DNA of 20,380 bases from Isotricha intestinalis (taxonomy: Eukaryota; Ciliophora; Litostomatea; Vestibuliferida; Isotrichidae): contig JAJJLU010000744.1 of NCBI GenBank assembly GCA_023807065.1, positions 1-20,380 on the forward strand, given 5' to 3'. Made by a program: the position numbers and the translations under genes. Positions 1 through 10,594 of the stretch are shown piece by piece (the stretch's first letter is position 1; each line of letters begins with the position of its first letter). The notes under the pieces are model-generated. The model was not told the origin of the DNA. It worked only from the letters and a program-made list of their open reading frames with translations, and did no database searches.

Positions 1-10
1 CAATCCCCAA
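1..10. repeat. Left telomere end (C-strand of GGGGATT repeat)
   Basis: The first ten bases, CAATCCCCAA, are the reverse complement of TTGGGGATTG, which is the same sequence phase as the repeat at the other end of the window. Only about one and a half units are present, so most of the telomere is probably trimmed from the assembly. Its meaning rests on the match with the right end; alone it would be too short to call. Confidence 0.75.
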
Positions 11-383
11 ATTCTTTTTCCATTTTTTTATAAATTAATTTCTTCAAAATTAAAACTATAAATAATATATATATTATTTTTTTTTTAAATTTATAAATTC
101 CAAATTTTAAAAACACTTAATTCTAATATTGATAAAAAAATTATTTTTATTTTTTAAATCATATTTTTTGTTTTTTAAATACCAAGTAAAAAAAAAAATG
201 AAAATATAATAATTGTATTATTATTGTTTATTTATCAATTTTTTATTAATAAAAGAATATTAACAATTATTGTATTTTTGAGTAAATCCTCATTAATCAA
301 AAAAATATTTTTTTTAATTCTTATTTGTTCTATGAAAAATTATTTAAATTTTTTATTTTTAAATTGAATGAATACTAAATATA
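11..383. other. Left subtelomeric AT-rich spacer
   Basis: This stretch is almost pure A and T with long homopolymer runs and no open frame that looks like protein. No tandem repeat, tRNA or similarity to the right subtelomere was found by eye. It separates the telomere from the gene relic that begins near 384. Confidence 0.6.
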
Positions 384-1000
384 ATGAATTTATTAATTTT
401 AAATTACATTGGAAAAATAATAGGAAGAACAAAAGAATCATTTAATAAATCATTGAATATGTTTATATATAAAAACAAAAAGCAAAATAATATTTATTCA
501 ATTTTATCTGAAATTCTTGAAAATTAACTTAATATGTTTATTAAGGAAGATAAAATATCAATTGCAAAAACAATTAATTAAGATATAAAGAAAATAAAGA
601 AATTAAATTATTAAAAAACAAAGAAAAAATAATTTTTAATGTTCATTTTATTAAAATGGCAAAGAAAAGTATTTAGTTCTAATTAAGAAATGAAAAAAAT
701 AAATGTGAATTTTTCAATAATTATACTTATTATAATTATAATAATGAAATAATTCATTTAACTCCTTTAGACATAAGTGCAATTGATTTAATGATAGACA
801 ACAACAATATATGAATAAATATAAGCAAAATAAAATTAATCAATTAAAAGAAAAAGAAAAATTAAATAATGAATTATGTCCATTTACTCCTATAATTTAT
901 ACCAAAAATTCTTTTAAAGAAAAAAATTTTTAAAAATAAAGAAAGGAATCCTTGTAAAAGATTATATGATATTCAAGTTAAACATTTAGTGTTAGAATAA
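384..1000 (+). pseudogene. Decayed gene relic next to the left telomere
   Basis: The plus strand has protein-like codon composition, but the message is broken. One frame runs from ATG 384 with TAA at 525 and 579. A second is protein-like from about 602 to 793, with TAG at 674 and TAA at 680. A third reads from 793 to a TAA at 931, and the second frame resumes from about 935 to the TAA at 998. At least three frame changes are therefore needed. The tail contains CPFTP (877-891) and, further on, a KRLYD-like string near 956-970. This order of motifs recalls tails of many long protist structural proteins, but I cannot name the family. Most stops are TAA or TAG at places where Gln would read well, as expected from C-to-T decay of CAA and CAG. 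The relic converges with the minus-strand gene ending at 1086. An alternative is non-coding DNA that happens to look codon-like. Confidence 0.5.
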
Positions 1001-1085
1001 TTTGATATTTTTTATATTACTAATATTTTAAAAAGTTTTAAAATTTTTATTTATAAATCTAAAATAGGTTATTAATTATTTTTTA

Positions 1086-3644
1086 TTAAATTTTATTTTC
1101 ATTACTTTTCGTTATATTAGTTTTTCCAGAATAACTCATATTATGTAATTTTTTTCTAACATTTTGAGGAGTTGTATTTTTTTTATAATATTTATTTTGA
1201 CTAATATATGAATTCATAAGATTATTATTTTTAGTATTATTATTGACAGTAGTATAACTATAATCAAGATTATTTGATTTATTTCTTTTATGTATTTTCC
1301 TTTTAGCATCTTTAAAAATTGTTTTTTCAATAATAGTATCATTATTAGAAATTTGACCAATACTATCATTATTTTTATTTGAAAAAATTTTTTTAATTTC
1401 TTGAATCTTTTTACTTAGTTTACCATGATTATTATTAGAATTATTTCTATAAAAATCTGTTGGTGTTTTTTGCCTTTCTTTATTATTATTTAATTTTGAT
1501 ATTAAACCAGTTTTATTTGAATTACTATGATTTGTTTTTAATTTTACATTACTAATTACTGTTTTTTTGCTTTCTTTCGGATTTGGAGGATATTTTACTA
1601 TTTTTTTAATGTTCTTAACCTTTTTTGATGTTGTATTTAAATTATTTTCTTCTGTGAAACTATAGTTGTTGGTTTTCTCTTTTAATTTTTTTCCTTGACT
1701 ATTATTATTTTTGTTATTTGAAATTTGAGAATTATTCATATTATTCTGATTTGATTGTCCTGAAATATTCATATGATTTTGTTTTGAAGTATTTGAATTA
1801 TTCATATGAGAATTAAAATGATTCATATTATAATTATTATTTGTCATATGGACATTACTACTCATATAAGCAAAGTTAAATTTTTCGTTTTTTTTCATTA
1901 AAGTATATAAATTCCCATAATTTATTACATTTGTTGCTTTAAAGAAACTTTTTATCATTTCTGGAATAAAAGGAGAATTATATTTTTTTTGAAAAGATTT
2001 AATAAAAATATTTTCAACAAATTCATTCCCAACAATCATATTTGAATATTTGATAATAAATTCAAATATATATTCATCATCAACTCTCTCCCATTTAATT
2101 GAGTCTATTAATTCTGTAATATCCTCTTTTAAATTTATTTCATCATTTAACCATTTATTAATTCCAATGACTAATTCATTTTCATTTTTTTTATTTAAAT
2201 ACTTATTTTTTAAAATTAAAACTAAGATTTGCTTTGAAATTTTATGAATTTCATTTAATCTACATAGTTTGGAATAATTTCTTAATAGATAAGAAGTTAA
2301 TACTGAATGAATATAACATAATTTTAAATTTACAGAAATAAAAAAATAATCTGGATTACTTTCATTGGAAAAAGATTCTCTCATGAATAAATTAGATTTA
2401 TTCAATGCAGAAGTAAAATTAGTTAATTTAAAAATTGTATGCATACTTTTATTATTACTTAAGCATTTTAAATTAGTTTGTGAAGATAAAGGTTTTGAAT
2501 TATTTCCTTTATGGACTTTAACAATGGATAAAAATGTAAAAATTTTAAAACAAAAATTATCATCAAAAGTATTTTCTTTATTTTTATAATTTTTAGCTTT
2601 TTTAATATTTGGATTATCACCAAATTTCATACAAACATTGAAACTATCATCACTGATTTTATAAAATATAACAAAAATAATTGTTTTATTGTTAATGGAA
2701 AAATTAATTGGAAATTCTTCATAATAATTATCAATATCATCAAAACTAATTTTCATTTGAAAAGTTGGATTTGGTGCTTCATTTAATTCATTTATTGACT
2801 CTTGAGAAAAAAGAGTCATATATTCTAAAGTTAATATCTCAAAGAAATTTTTAGTTCCGTAAATATCATATAATGATGATATTAAACTATTTAAATTACT
2901 CATTGTTAATATATTTTTTCTTTGTTTTTTCTTATTTAAATCATTATCATTCATTATATCAAAATAGTTTTCTGGATCAATATCATTTGAAGATATTTCT
3001 TCTTTTTCATTTTCTAAGAAAATATAATTTCCATAAACTAAATGTGAAAAGGTCTTTTGTAATAATTCATCAATTACTTTTTTATCTAAAAGTTTAATTC
3101 TATCTATATTTTTTATAAATAAATGTTCATTATTCCCAATAATTTCAAGACATCTATAAAATAATTCAAAGTAACAATTATCAACTTCTTCATTATTACT
3201 TATATTTAATCTTTCATATGAAAAATTCAATAAATCAAAAGCATTTTCTTCATTTATTTTTTTCATAATAATATCATTAATGATTTGTATAGAGACACTA
3301 TCATTTTTGAAGAAATCACTGATTTTAATTAAATTTAAAAATTTGTTTGGATTTGAACCTGGTAATTCTTCTAAATCATTGATACCATTTTTAACAACAA
3401 ATAAAAAATCCATTAGAGAAATCTTTGTTATATATTCAGGAAGAGAAATTTCATAATTTCCACTTTTATCAATATTAGAAAATAAAACAGGATTTATACT
3501 TGATATAGAATTTATATCATAATCATTTGATGTTCCATCTGAAAATTTAAATTTTATATTTCCTATTGGAGATTTTTCTTGATTTGCTTCTGATGTTAAA
3601 ATTGTTGATTTTTCTTCTTTAATATTTGAATTATCACTTTTCAT
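1086..3644 (-). CDS. BTB/BACK-like protein with long Asn-rich tail
   Basis: This is an 852-residue protein without introns. Residues about 28-130 look like a BTB/POZ fold: a short strand region (KFKFSDG), a SLPEY segment followed by a hydrophobic helix, then the characteristic LIKISDFF helix pair. Residues about 131-230 are helical and could be a BACK-like extension. The middle (about 290-600) is a mixed hydrophobic globular region that I do not recognise. From about 610 to the end the chain is rich in Asn, Ser and Lys and probably disordered. BTB proteins often dimerise or serve as Cullin-3 adaptors; that role here is inference. The start is the first ATG, only 162 bases from the divergent kinase gene, so the two may share a promoter region. 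It ends with TAA. The BTB call is from pattern only. Confidence 0.7.
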   Translation of the reverse strand: MKSDNSNIKEEKSTILTSEANQEKSPIGNIKFKFSDGTSNDYDINSISSINPVLFSNIDKSGNYEISLPEYITKISLMDFLFVVKNGINDLEELPGSNPNKFLNLIKISDFFKNDSVSIQIINDIIMKKINEENAFDLLNFSYERLNISNNEEVDNCYFELFYRCLEIIGNNEHLFIKNIDRIKLLDKKVIDELLQKTFSHLVYGNYIFLENEKEEISSNDIDPENYFDIMNDNDLNKKKQRKNILTMSNLNSLISSLYDIYGTKNFFEILTLEYMTLFSQESINELNEAPNPTFQMKISFDDIDNYYEEFPINFSINNKTIIFVIFYKISDDSFNVCMKFGDNPNIKKAKNYKNKENTFDDNFCFKIFTFLSIVKVHKGNNSKPLSSQTNLKCLSNNKSMHTIFKLTNFTSALNKSNLFMRESFSNESNPDYFFISVNLKLCYIHSVLTSYLLRNYSKLCRLNEIHKISKQILVLILKNKYLNKKNENELVIGINKWLNDEINLKEDITELIDSIKWERVDDEYIFEFIIKYSNMIVGNEFVENIFIKSFQKKYNSPFIPEMIKSFFKATNVINYGNLYTLMKKNEKFNFAYMSSNVHMTNNNYNMNHFNSHMNNSNTSKQNHMNISGQSNQNNMNNSQISNNKNNNSQGKKLKEKTNNYSFTEENNLNTTSKKVKNIKKIVKYPPNPKESKKTVISNVKLKTNHSNSNKTGLISKLNNNKERQKTPTDFYRNNSNNNHGKLSKKIQEIKKIFSNKNNDSIGQISNNDTIIEKTIFKDAKRKIHKRNKSNNLDYSYTTVNNNTKNNNLMNSYISQNKYYKKNTTPQNVRKKLHNMSYSGKTNITKSNENKI

Positions 3645-3806
3645 TAATTTTAAAATTTATTTTGAAAATATAAATTATCAAATTTTTTTGAAAATTTGTT
3701 TAACAATGGAAATAATGTTAAAATGAATAGATTAAAAACTTTTTTAATATTATTTATTTCCTTAGATTTTTATATAATTCAATTAAAACATTAATTATTT
3801 TTAAAA
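3645..3806. promoter_or_regulatory. Short divergent intergenic region (BTB gene / CDPK)
   Basis: Only 162 AT-rich bases separate two divergently oriented start codons, so both 5' untranslated regions and promoters must lie here. No TATA-like or other motif stands out against the AT background. The promoter role follows from gene orientation, not from a recognised element. Confidence 0.45.
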
Positions 3807-5222
3807 ATGAACCCTTCTAAAAGACTCAGTTTATCAATAAGTAAAAGATCATTTATTAGAATAATTCAAGATGATATTACTAATCATTATGAAGTGATAA
3901 AAAAATTAGGAGAAGGAAGTTATGGAAAAATATACAAAGCCAAAAATAAAATTTCAGGTGACATCAGAGCAATGAAGCAAATAGATAAATCAAAAATTAC
4001 TGATATGGATACATTTAAAAATGAAATTGAAATTTTATCTAAAATGGATCATCCAAATATAATAAAATTGTTTGAAGTTTTTGAAGATAATAAATTTTTT
4101 TATTTAATAAATGATTTATGTACAGGAGGAGAATTACTAGATAGAATTGTTAAAAAAAGAAAAGAAATTCCTTTTACAGAAAAAGAAGCAGCTATTATAT
4201 TTAAAGAATTAGTTTCTGCAATTTCTTACTGTCATGATATGAATATTGTTCATAGGGATTTAAAGCCAGAAAATATATTATTTATTAATGAAGATAAAAA
4301 TTCACCAATTAAAGTAATTGACTTTGGATTTAGTAAAGAATTTAAAAATAAAAATTCAAATTCAAAACAAAAAAATATGTCATCAAAAGTAGGAACAGTA
4401 TATTATATGGCTCCTGAAATTTTACAAGGAAATTATAATGAATTATGTGATATTTGGTCATGTGGAGTAATTTTATATATAATATTATGTGGTTATCCAC
4501 CTTTTCAAGGGAATAACGACAAAGAAATTTATCAAAGTATTCAAAAAGGAAAAGTTGATTTTCCACAAAATGAATGGAAAATGATAAGTAAAAATGCAAA
4601 AGATTTAATATTACATATGTTATGTCCTGCAAATAAAAGATATGATGCTAAACAAGTTTTAAAGCATATTTGGGTTAATAATAAAGCCCCTGATTCTAAA
4701 GGTGAATTAAAAATAAATATTGATTCTCTTTTGGATTTTCAAAATTCAAATAAATTAAGAAAAGTTGTTTTAACATTTATAGCTTCGAGATTAAGGGATG
4801 AAGAAGTGAATAATATTAAAAATATTTTTTCAAGGATGGATAAAGATAAAAAAGGAACAATAACATTACAAGAATTAAAAGTTGGTTTAGAAGAATCACT
4901 TTCACCTGAAGATAAAATTAATGTAGAAGAACTTTTTGCAAGTATTGATACAGATCATAGTGGAAGAATTGATTATACTGAATTTATTGCTGCGACAATG
5001 GATCAAAAATTATATTTACAAGAAGAAAAATTACATGAAGCTTTTAATGCTTTGGATCATAATTCAACAGGTAAAATTTCTATTAAGGATATTAAAAAAT
5101 TTTTAAATTTACAAGATAACAGTGAAAATGATGATATGATTCAACAGTGGATTAAAGAAAATGATTCTAATGGTGATGGTGTTGTTGATTTTAATGAATT
5201 TAAAAAAATGATGACTAAGTAA
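3807..5222 (+). CDS. Calcium-dependent protein kinase (CDPK)
   Basis: This 471-residue Ser/Thr kinase has the full CDPK layout. The kinase domain spans about 28-289: glycine loop GEGSYG (35-40), ATP-binding Lys57, helix-C Glu73, catalytic loop HRDLKPEN (149-156, Asp151 as base), DFG (172-174) and APE (202-204). A junction/autoinhibitory segment follows at about 305-335, with the usual LRKVVL-type helix. Four EF-hand loops come next at 345-356, 381-392, 417-428 and 453-464. Loops 2 and 4 are canonical; loop 1 has Lys at position 5, and loop 3 has Thr at position 5 and Asp instead of Glu at position 12, so these may bind calcium more weakly. Calcium binding to the EF hands normally releases the junction from the kinase. 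There is no Gly at position 2, so N-terminal myristoylation is not expected. CDPKs are typical of alveolates and plants. No intron; stop TAA. Confidence 0.97.
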   Translation: MNPSKRLSLSISKRSFIRIIQDDITNHYEVIKKLGEGSYGKIYKAKNKISGDIRAMKQIDKSKITDMDTFKNEIEILSKMDHPNIIKLFEVFEDNKFFYLINDLCTGGELLDRIVKKRKEIPFTEKEAAIIFKELVSAISYCHDMNIVHRDLKPENILFINEDKNSPIKVIDFGFSKEFKNKNSNSKQKNMSSKVGTVYYMAPEILQGNYNELCDIWSCGVILYIILCGYPPFQGNNDKEIYQSIQKGKVDFPQNEWKMISKNAKDLILHMLCPANKRYDAKQVLKHIWVNNKAPDSKGELKINIDSLLDFQNSNKLRKVVLTFIASRLRDEEVNNIKNIFSRMDKDKKGTITLQELKVGLEESLSPEDKINVEELFASIDTDHSGRIDYTEFIAATMDQKLYLQEEKLHEAFNALDHNSTGKISIKDIKKFLNLQDNSENDDMIQQWIKENDSNGDGVVDFNEFKKMMTK

Positions 5223-5457
5223 TTATTAAGTATTGTTTTAGTTGTTTGTTTATTTTTGTTAATATAATTATATATTTTTTATAGTAAAGATTTTTACATG
5301 TTATTACATTTTTTATATTTGAAAAATAATTAACAATAAAAAAACATATAGAAAAACAACCCAAAACAATTGAAGTAAAAAGATTCTTTTCTAATTATTT
5401 ATTTTTAAATAATTTTTTTTCAAAATCATTTTTATTTAATAAACGAATAATTAAAAA

Positions 5458-6493
5458 ATGCTTGAAAAATTAGAAACAAATAATATTAATTCAAATCCTC
5501 TAATTATAACAAAAAAAAAAATGCGAAAGCCATCAAATTTATCATTAGAATCAGGTAAAAAATAAAAAATATAACTTAATAGGATTTTCAAACACTAATT
5601 TAATTTCAAAAAAAAAGATAAGAGTTCCTCTTCAAAGTACTAGGTTACCTTTATTTGAAAAAAAAACAGAAGATAAAACATCTCCAAATTTTACTTCTGA
5701 AAGAAGTTTAACTTCTAATGGTCAAACAACAACTGCTGCAAATGAAATGTTGACTTCTTTAAATTATAAAATATCAATTATTCCAAATTTAGAATTATAT
5801 AAAGATTTTATGTCTTATATATTAAAATTTGATATTAATATTGAGACAATACAAACTTTTTTATTGACTTCTATTCCATTAACTAAAACTTTATCTTCTA
5901 ATATTATTATTCAAAATAGTTGTATTAATCCTTTTCAACAAAAAAATAATGAACGACCTTCTAATTTTAATTTTGCTTTTGAATTATGTCCTAATAATCA
6001 AATTTTTTTAATAGGAGAAATTATTCAAGTTATAAGAAAATTTAAAATTAAATTATATATTAGTTTAAATTTTGAAAAATTTAAATATATTGGAAAAATA
6101 GAATCTAATTTCTTAAGAAACAAATTTATATTTTATTTAGGTGATAATAAATTTAATTATAAAAAGAATATGGAAATTTATTATCATATAAATTTATTTG
6201 GATTATTTGGTTTAAGAAAAATTAATGTTAATATTTTAGACAATGATCAAAAATATATAAATCAAATACCTGAATGGTCTTTAGAATATAAAACTTTTGA
6301 ATTATCTTTTAATAATCGAGTAAGATTAAGAAGTTTTAAAAATTTTATATTAACAGATTTAAATGGTATTTCAATACTTCAATGTGGAAAAATTGATAAT
6401 AATACTTATGCATTAGATTTTCAAAATCCTTTAGCTCCTATTCAAGCTTTTGTTATAGGTATAACAAGTGTAATAAATAAAATAACATGTTAA
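5458..6493 (+). CDS. Tubby-like (TULP family) protein, two exons
   Basis: Exon 1 is 5458-5554 and exon 2 is 5583-6493; splicing restores one frame of 335 residues. Without splicing the frame closes inside the intron, and the first exon-2 ATG (residue 88) would give a shorter protein. The N-terminal ~95 residues are basic, Ser/Thr-rich and probably disordered. The rest matches the C-terminal tubby barrel. The best landmarks are YIGKIESNF and a following hydrophobic strand (the family has YIGKLRSNLMGTKF), FGLRKINV (family GPRKM), PEWSLEYKTFELSF with NRVR (family PVWN...LNF-GRV), and the end with QCGK...DFQNPLAPIQAF...ITC. The last matches the diagnostic tubby terminus (QFGR...MDY-PL-ALQAF...KLAC). 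The protein ends exactly where the family ends, at TAA. Tubby domains bind phosphoinositides and TULP proteins move membrane cargo into cilia; that role is plausible here but inferred. Confidence 0.9.
5555..5582 (+). other. 28-base intron in the tubby-like gene
   Basis: The segment begins GTAAAAAATA and ends CTTAATAG, giving GT-AG ends. It splits a Gly codon after its first base. It contains in-frame stops, and removing it joins two open frames whose product continues into a clear tubby domain. Without cDNA this is a frame-based prediction. Confidence 0.8.
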
Positions 6494-6708
6494 CATGTTC
6501 TTTTAGCTATTAAAATAAAGAATTATTATATATTTTTTTCCTATTTCAGTGCAAAACAATTTATTTCTAAAATTTTTTTTTTAAAAAAAATAAATAATAT
6601 TTTAATAAACTTTTTTGGATATATTAAATTAATTAAAATTCAAATATATAAATCAAAAAATATAAAGTATAAATTTAAATAAAATAATTTTCAAAATTTA
6701 TCTTAATT

Positions 6709-9700
6709 ATGGATTATTCCCAACTTCTAAATACATCAACTCCTTTTGATGATATGAAACTTCAAATGTTAGATACGCTAACAAATACATTATATACAAC
6801 AATAAATAATAATGATGTAAGAATTAATAAAAATTTTTTTAGAGAAAAATAGCAAATGATCTTTTAAATCAATTTCAACAATTACCAAATGCATATTCAT
6901 ATTGTGTTTTTATTTTATCAAAATCTCAATTAAATTATACAAAAGTTTTTGCTTTAGGAATTTTAGAAACTTTTATAAAACAAAAATGGAATTTATTAAA
7001 CCAAGATGATAAAAATAACCTAAGAAATTTTTTAGTAACTATCCTTATTCAAAACGTAACTGATGATGAATCCTTTAATCAAAATACATTTTTAATCAAT
7101 AAATTAAATAATGTAATAGTTTTAATTGCTAAAAACGAATGGACAACAGGATGGCCTAATTTTATAAGTGAATTATGTATTTCAAGTAAAAATAATCAAA
7201 ATATATGTGAAAATAATATGAAATTACTTCAATTATTAAGTGAAGAAATAAATGAATTTTGGAAAAGTTCATTAACTACTAAAAAAGCAATTGAATTAAA
7301 ATCAAAAATGCAAAAAGAATTTGAACAAGTTTATCTTTTATGTCAATTTATTTTTGAAAATTCACAATCTGTTAAACAAAGTTTATTAGTTGAAACAGTG
7401 CAATTATATGCAGAATATACTACTTGGTTTCCAATAGATTATGTTTTTAATGAAAAAATAATTCAAACTTTTTTAAATAATATTAAAACTATGCCTTTCA
7501 TTAGAAATGAAACTATTAAATGTATTGGTCAATTATTTGCATTCCATATTGAAAAACCAATAAATAATAATGTTATGAATAATACATATTTTGCAATAAA
7601 AAATATGACAATTCAAATATATAAAAATTTTATTGGAGTCATGAAAGAAATTACAAATAATATGGATTTTAGTGAAAGACATAAGTCAATTGATTCATCT
7701 AAATTAACTGGCTTTGAAAAACTTAGTTTAATTTTTGAAAATAGTTTAATTAATTTTTTCAAAAATAATTTAAATTATATAGAAACATTTGATTTTGTAG
7801 AAGGGGTGTCAACACCTAATGAATTTATTCAAAATTATATAGAATCAATATCATTTGGATTAGATTATTTAACCCAATTTCAATTAATTCAAAACGATGA
7901 AATATTTAAAGCAGCATGTGATTTTTGGTATTGGTTTACATTAAAAATAGTTTTTTTAAAAGAAATTGATTTGGATCCTGATCAAGAACTTCCAGTTTCA
8001 TTGTTTAATACACCATTAAACACTTATTTAATGTATACTTATGAATCTTATTTATATAGACATTGTTATTTAACTTTCATTGAAAAAGTTAGAAATACAA
8101 TTGTTATAAGAATGAATAAGCCTTTAGAAGTTAAAATTGATATTGATGAAAATGGTGATTTAATAACAGATCCAACTATTAATACCGTTTATCAAAGTTT
8201 ACATGATACAATGAAAAATACTTTAATATATTTAACAAATTTAGATCCTATTAAAACAGAAAGTTTACTTGAAAAAAAGTTAACAAGTTTATTAGACAAT
8301 AAAACTTTAAATAAAGTTTTATTAAATTCAGTATCATGGTCAGCAGGATGTATAACTGGAAGTATGGATGAAAATTTAGAAAAAAAATTTGTAGTTTTAA
8401 TAATAAGATTACTTTTAACATTATGTGAAAAAGTAACAGGAAAAGATAATAAAGCTGTTTGTGCATCAAATATAATGTATGTATGTGGACAATATCCTCG
8501 TTTTTTGAATAGTCATTGGAAATTTTTAAAAACAGTTGTAAAAAAGTTATTTGAATTTATGCATGAATCACATCCTGGAGTACAAGATTTTGCGTGTGAA
8601 ACATTTTTGAAAATTTCAATGAAATGTGGAAGTGAATTTGTGAAATATAATAATGAAGAAAATGGACCTTATATTAATGTTTTGGTTAGTACAGTTCAAG
8701 GAGATACTCAAGATTTAGAGAGACATCAAAAATTAATGTTTTATGAAGCCTTAGGTAATATGATTAATCATGAAAATGATAATCAAAAAAAAATCTATTT
8801 AATTAATCAATTAATGAGTACTACTTATTCTAATTGGTTACAAATTTTTGGCCAAGCTTCACAAAATTCTGATATATTAAAAAATTCTGATATTGCAAAA
8901 ACACTTGAATTAATAGTTAGAATTAATGAGAGAGTTTCTATAAGCACTAAAACTTTATATTGGTCTTTTGGTTCACAATTATTTGAAACTATGATAAAAA
9001 CTTTTTGCTTTTATTCTGATATAATTAATGCTTCTTTTAATAATAATGAACCTATGAGTATTAATATTAGAAGTTTTATTTCATTTAATAGAACTGTATT
9101 AAAATATTTTTGCACTTTAGTTTCTTCAACTGATGATAATAATATTATAATGAATCAAATGCTACCTGGATTTGGAAAATTAATAGAAGTATATAATCAA
9201 AGTCATCAAGATAATAGAGATCCAAATGTTCTTCTTTTATTTTCAAAAGTTTTAGAACAATTAAAAAACACAGAATACAATTATATAGTTTCAATCTGGA
9301 ATTATTTATGCATTTTTACATTGAATATGATAAAGAATGATTTTCAATCTTTTCCAGAACACAGAATGAATTTTTTTATTTTATTAAAAAGTTTAATTAC
9401 AAATGCATTTGATTCTATTTTTCAAGTACAACAAAGTGGTTTTAATAAAGATATTATTGATGCAATTTCTTGGGCTATAAGACATAATACTCCAAATATG
9501 AGTGAAACTGGATTAGAAACAATGTTAATTTTACTTAAGAATATTTCAAAAACTAAAATAGTAAATGGAGTTAATATTTTGAATAGTTTTTATAAAACTT
9601 ATTACTTTGATATTTTTAATGATATTTTTGGAACAATGACTGATTCATTTCATCAAAGTGGATTAAAATTACAAATTCAAATATTACAAATATTAATTCA

Positions 9701-10091
9701 AATAATTGAAAATAAAACTTTAGATGAAGGTATATTTCAAGATGGAATACAAAATAAGATTTTTGTTTTAAATAAAATAGCCAGTGAAATTAGTCAAGGA
9801 TTTCAACAATTAAATAAAAATCAAGTAGAAGCATTTTGCTTAGGAATGTTTAATAAAAGTTATGATTTTCATAATTTTAAAGTGTTAATTAGAGACTTTT
9901 TAATTTCTCTTAAATCTTATAGTGAAAATAACGATGCTTTATATATTGAAGAAATTAATAAAGAATTAGATGAAGCCAAAAAAATTGAAGAAAAAAAAAA
10001 GAATTTTATTCCTGGATTAACACCTATTTATGATGAAGAAATGCAAAATAAATTTAGTTCAAATAATTATCAAGATAATCAAATGACTTAA
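6709..10091 (+). CDS. XPO1: Exportin-1 (CRM1), nuclear export receptor, two exons
   Basis: Exon 1 is 6709-6816 and exon 2 is 6843-10091, giving 1118 residues against about 1070 in animals and fungi. CRM1 is a HEAT-repeat karyopherin that carries leucine-rich NES cargo out of the nucleus together with Ran-GTP. The N-terminal importin-beta-like region (about 17-100) includes LGILETFIKQKW, close to the family LQILENVIKTRW. The central block is highly conserved: GKDNKA, SNIMY, GQYPRFL, HWKFLKTVV and KLFEFMHE in order (about 568-615). The C-terminal block has IWNYLCIFTLNMI and PEHRMNFF (from Pro874), the latter a CRM1 signature. Cys564 (8424-8426, in LTLCEK) aligns with human Cys528, the leptomycin B target, so sensitivity is predicted. 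The first ATG at 6709 is supported because exon 1 supplies the start of the first helices. The last 30 or so residues are charged and divergent. Stop TAA. Confidence 0.97.
6817..6842 (+). other. 26-base intron in the exportin-1 gene
   Basis: It starts GTAAGAATTA and ends TTTTTTTAG, with a T-run before the acceptor. It lies between codons (phase 0), after Asp36. Exon 2 in the restored frame reads directly into conserved CRM1 N-terminal helices, which strongly supports this splice. An AG two bases downstream would break the frame. Confidence 0.88.
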
Positions 10092-10594
10092 TTCAGTTAA
10101 TATAAATTTATTTTGTTTTTTTAATGAATAATTTTTTAGTTATTTTAAAATAATTTTTTGAAATTTAGAAATTAAAATGTAATTTTAAAATAGGAAAGAT
10201 ATAAATCTTTAAATATAGGAATTTTATAATTAAATTTGAATTAATTAATAAAAAAATCATTTATTATTTTTTTATAATAATTTTTTTCCTTAATAACAAT
10301 ATAGAATAAGAAATGATTTTATAAATTAAGAAAAAAAGATATATGTGAATAAAATGACTTAATTAAAAAAAGATGAATTAAAAATGAAAAAAAAGAATAA
10401 AATTGTATTAGTATAATTAAAAAAATGGCGAAAGTTAATTTTTTTTATATTTATAAATTGAATTTCGTTAAAGATGAATTTTATAATATTTATATTATTT
10501 TTCCAAAATTTTATCAAATTTTTTTTCTTCAAAATAAAACAAAAAAAGTTAATAAAGAAAAAAAGAAAAATGAAGATTTGCGTAAAAATAAAAA
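10092..10594. other. Convergent intergenic region downstream of exportin-1
   Basis: About 500 AT-rich bases lie between the ends of two convergent genes and should hold both 3' ends. A 13-base string, AAATGACTTAATT, occurs at the exportin-1 stop codon and again near 10353; in DNA this AT-rich it may be chance. Short open frames on both strands near 10360-10640 are Phe- or Lys-rich and look like composition effects. I see no other feature. Confidence 0.55.

Noticed and set aside
384..1000. An intact gene using TAA/TAG as Gln
   Set aside because: Reading TAA and TAG as Gln still leaves at least three frame changes, and all intact genes here stop at TAA, TAG or TGA at conserved ends (for example the tubby terminus). 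A reassigned code in this organism is therefore not supported.
10083..10365. Repeated 13-base string AAATGACTTAATT as a regulatory or processing signal
   Set aside because: Only two copies were noticed, in very AT-rich DNA, and the first overlaps the exportin-1 stop codon; chance is a sufficient explanation.
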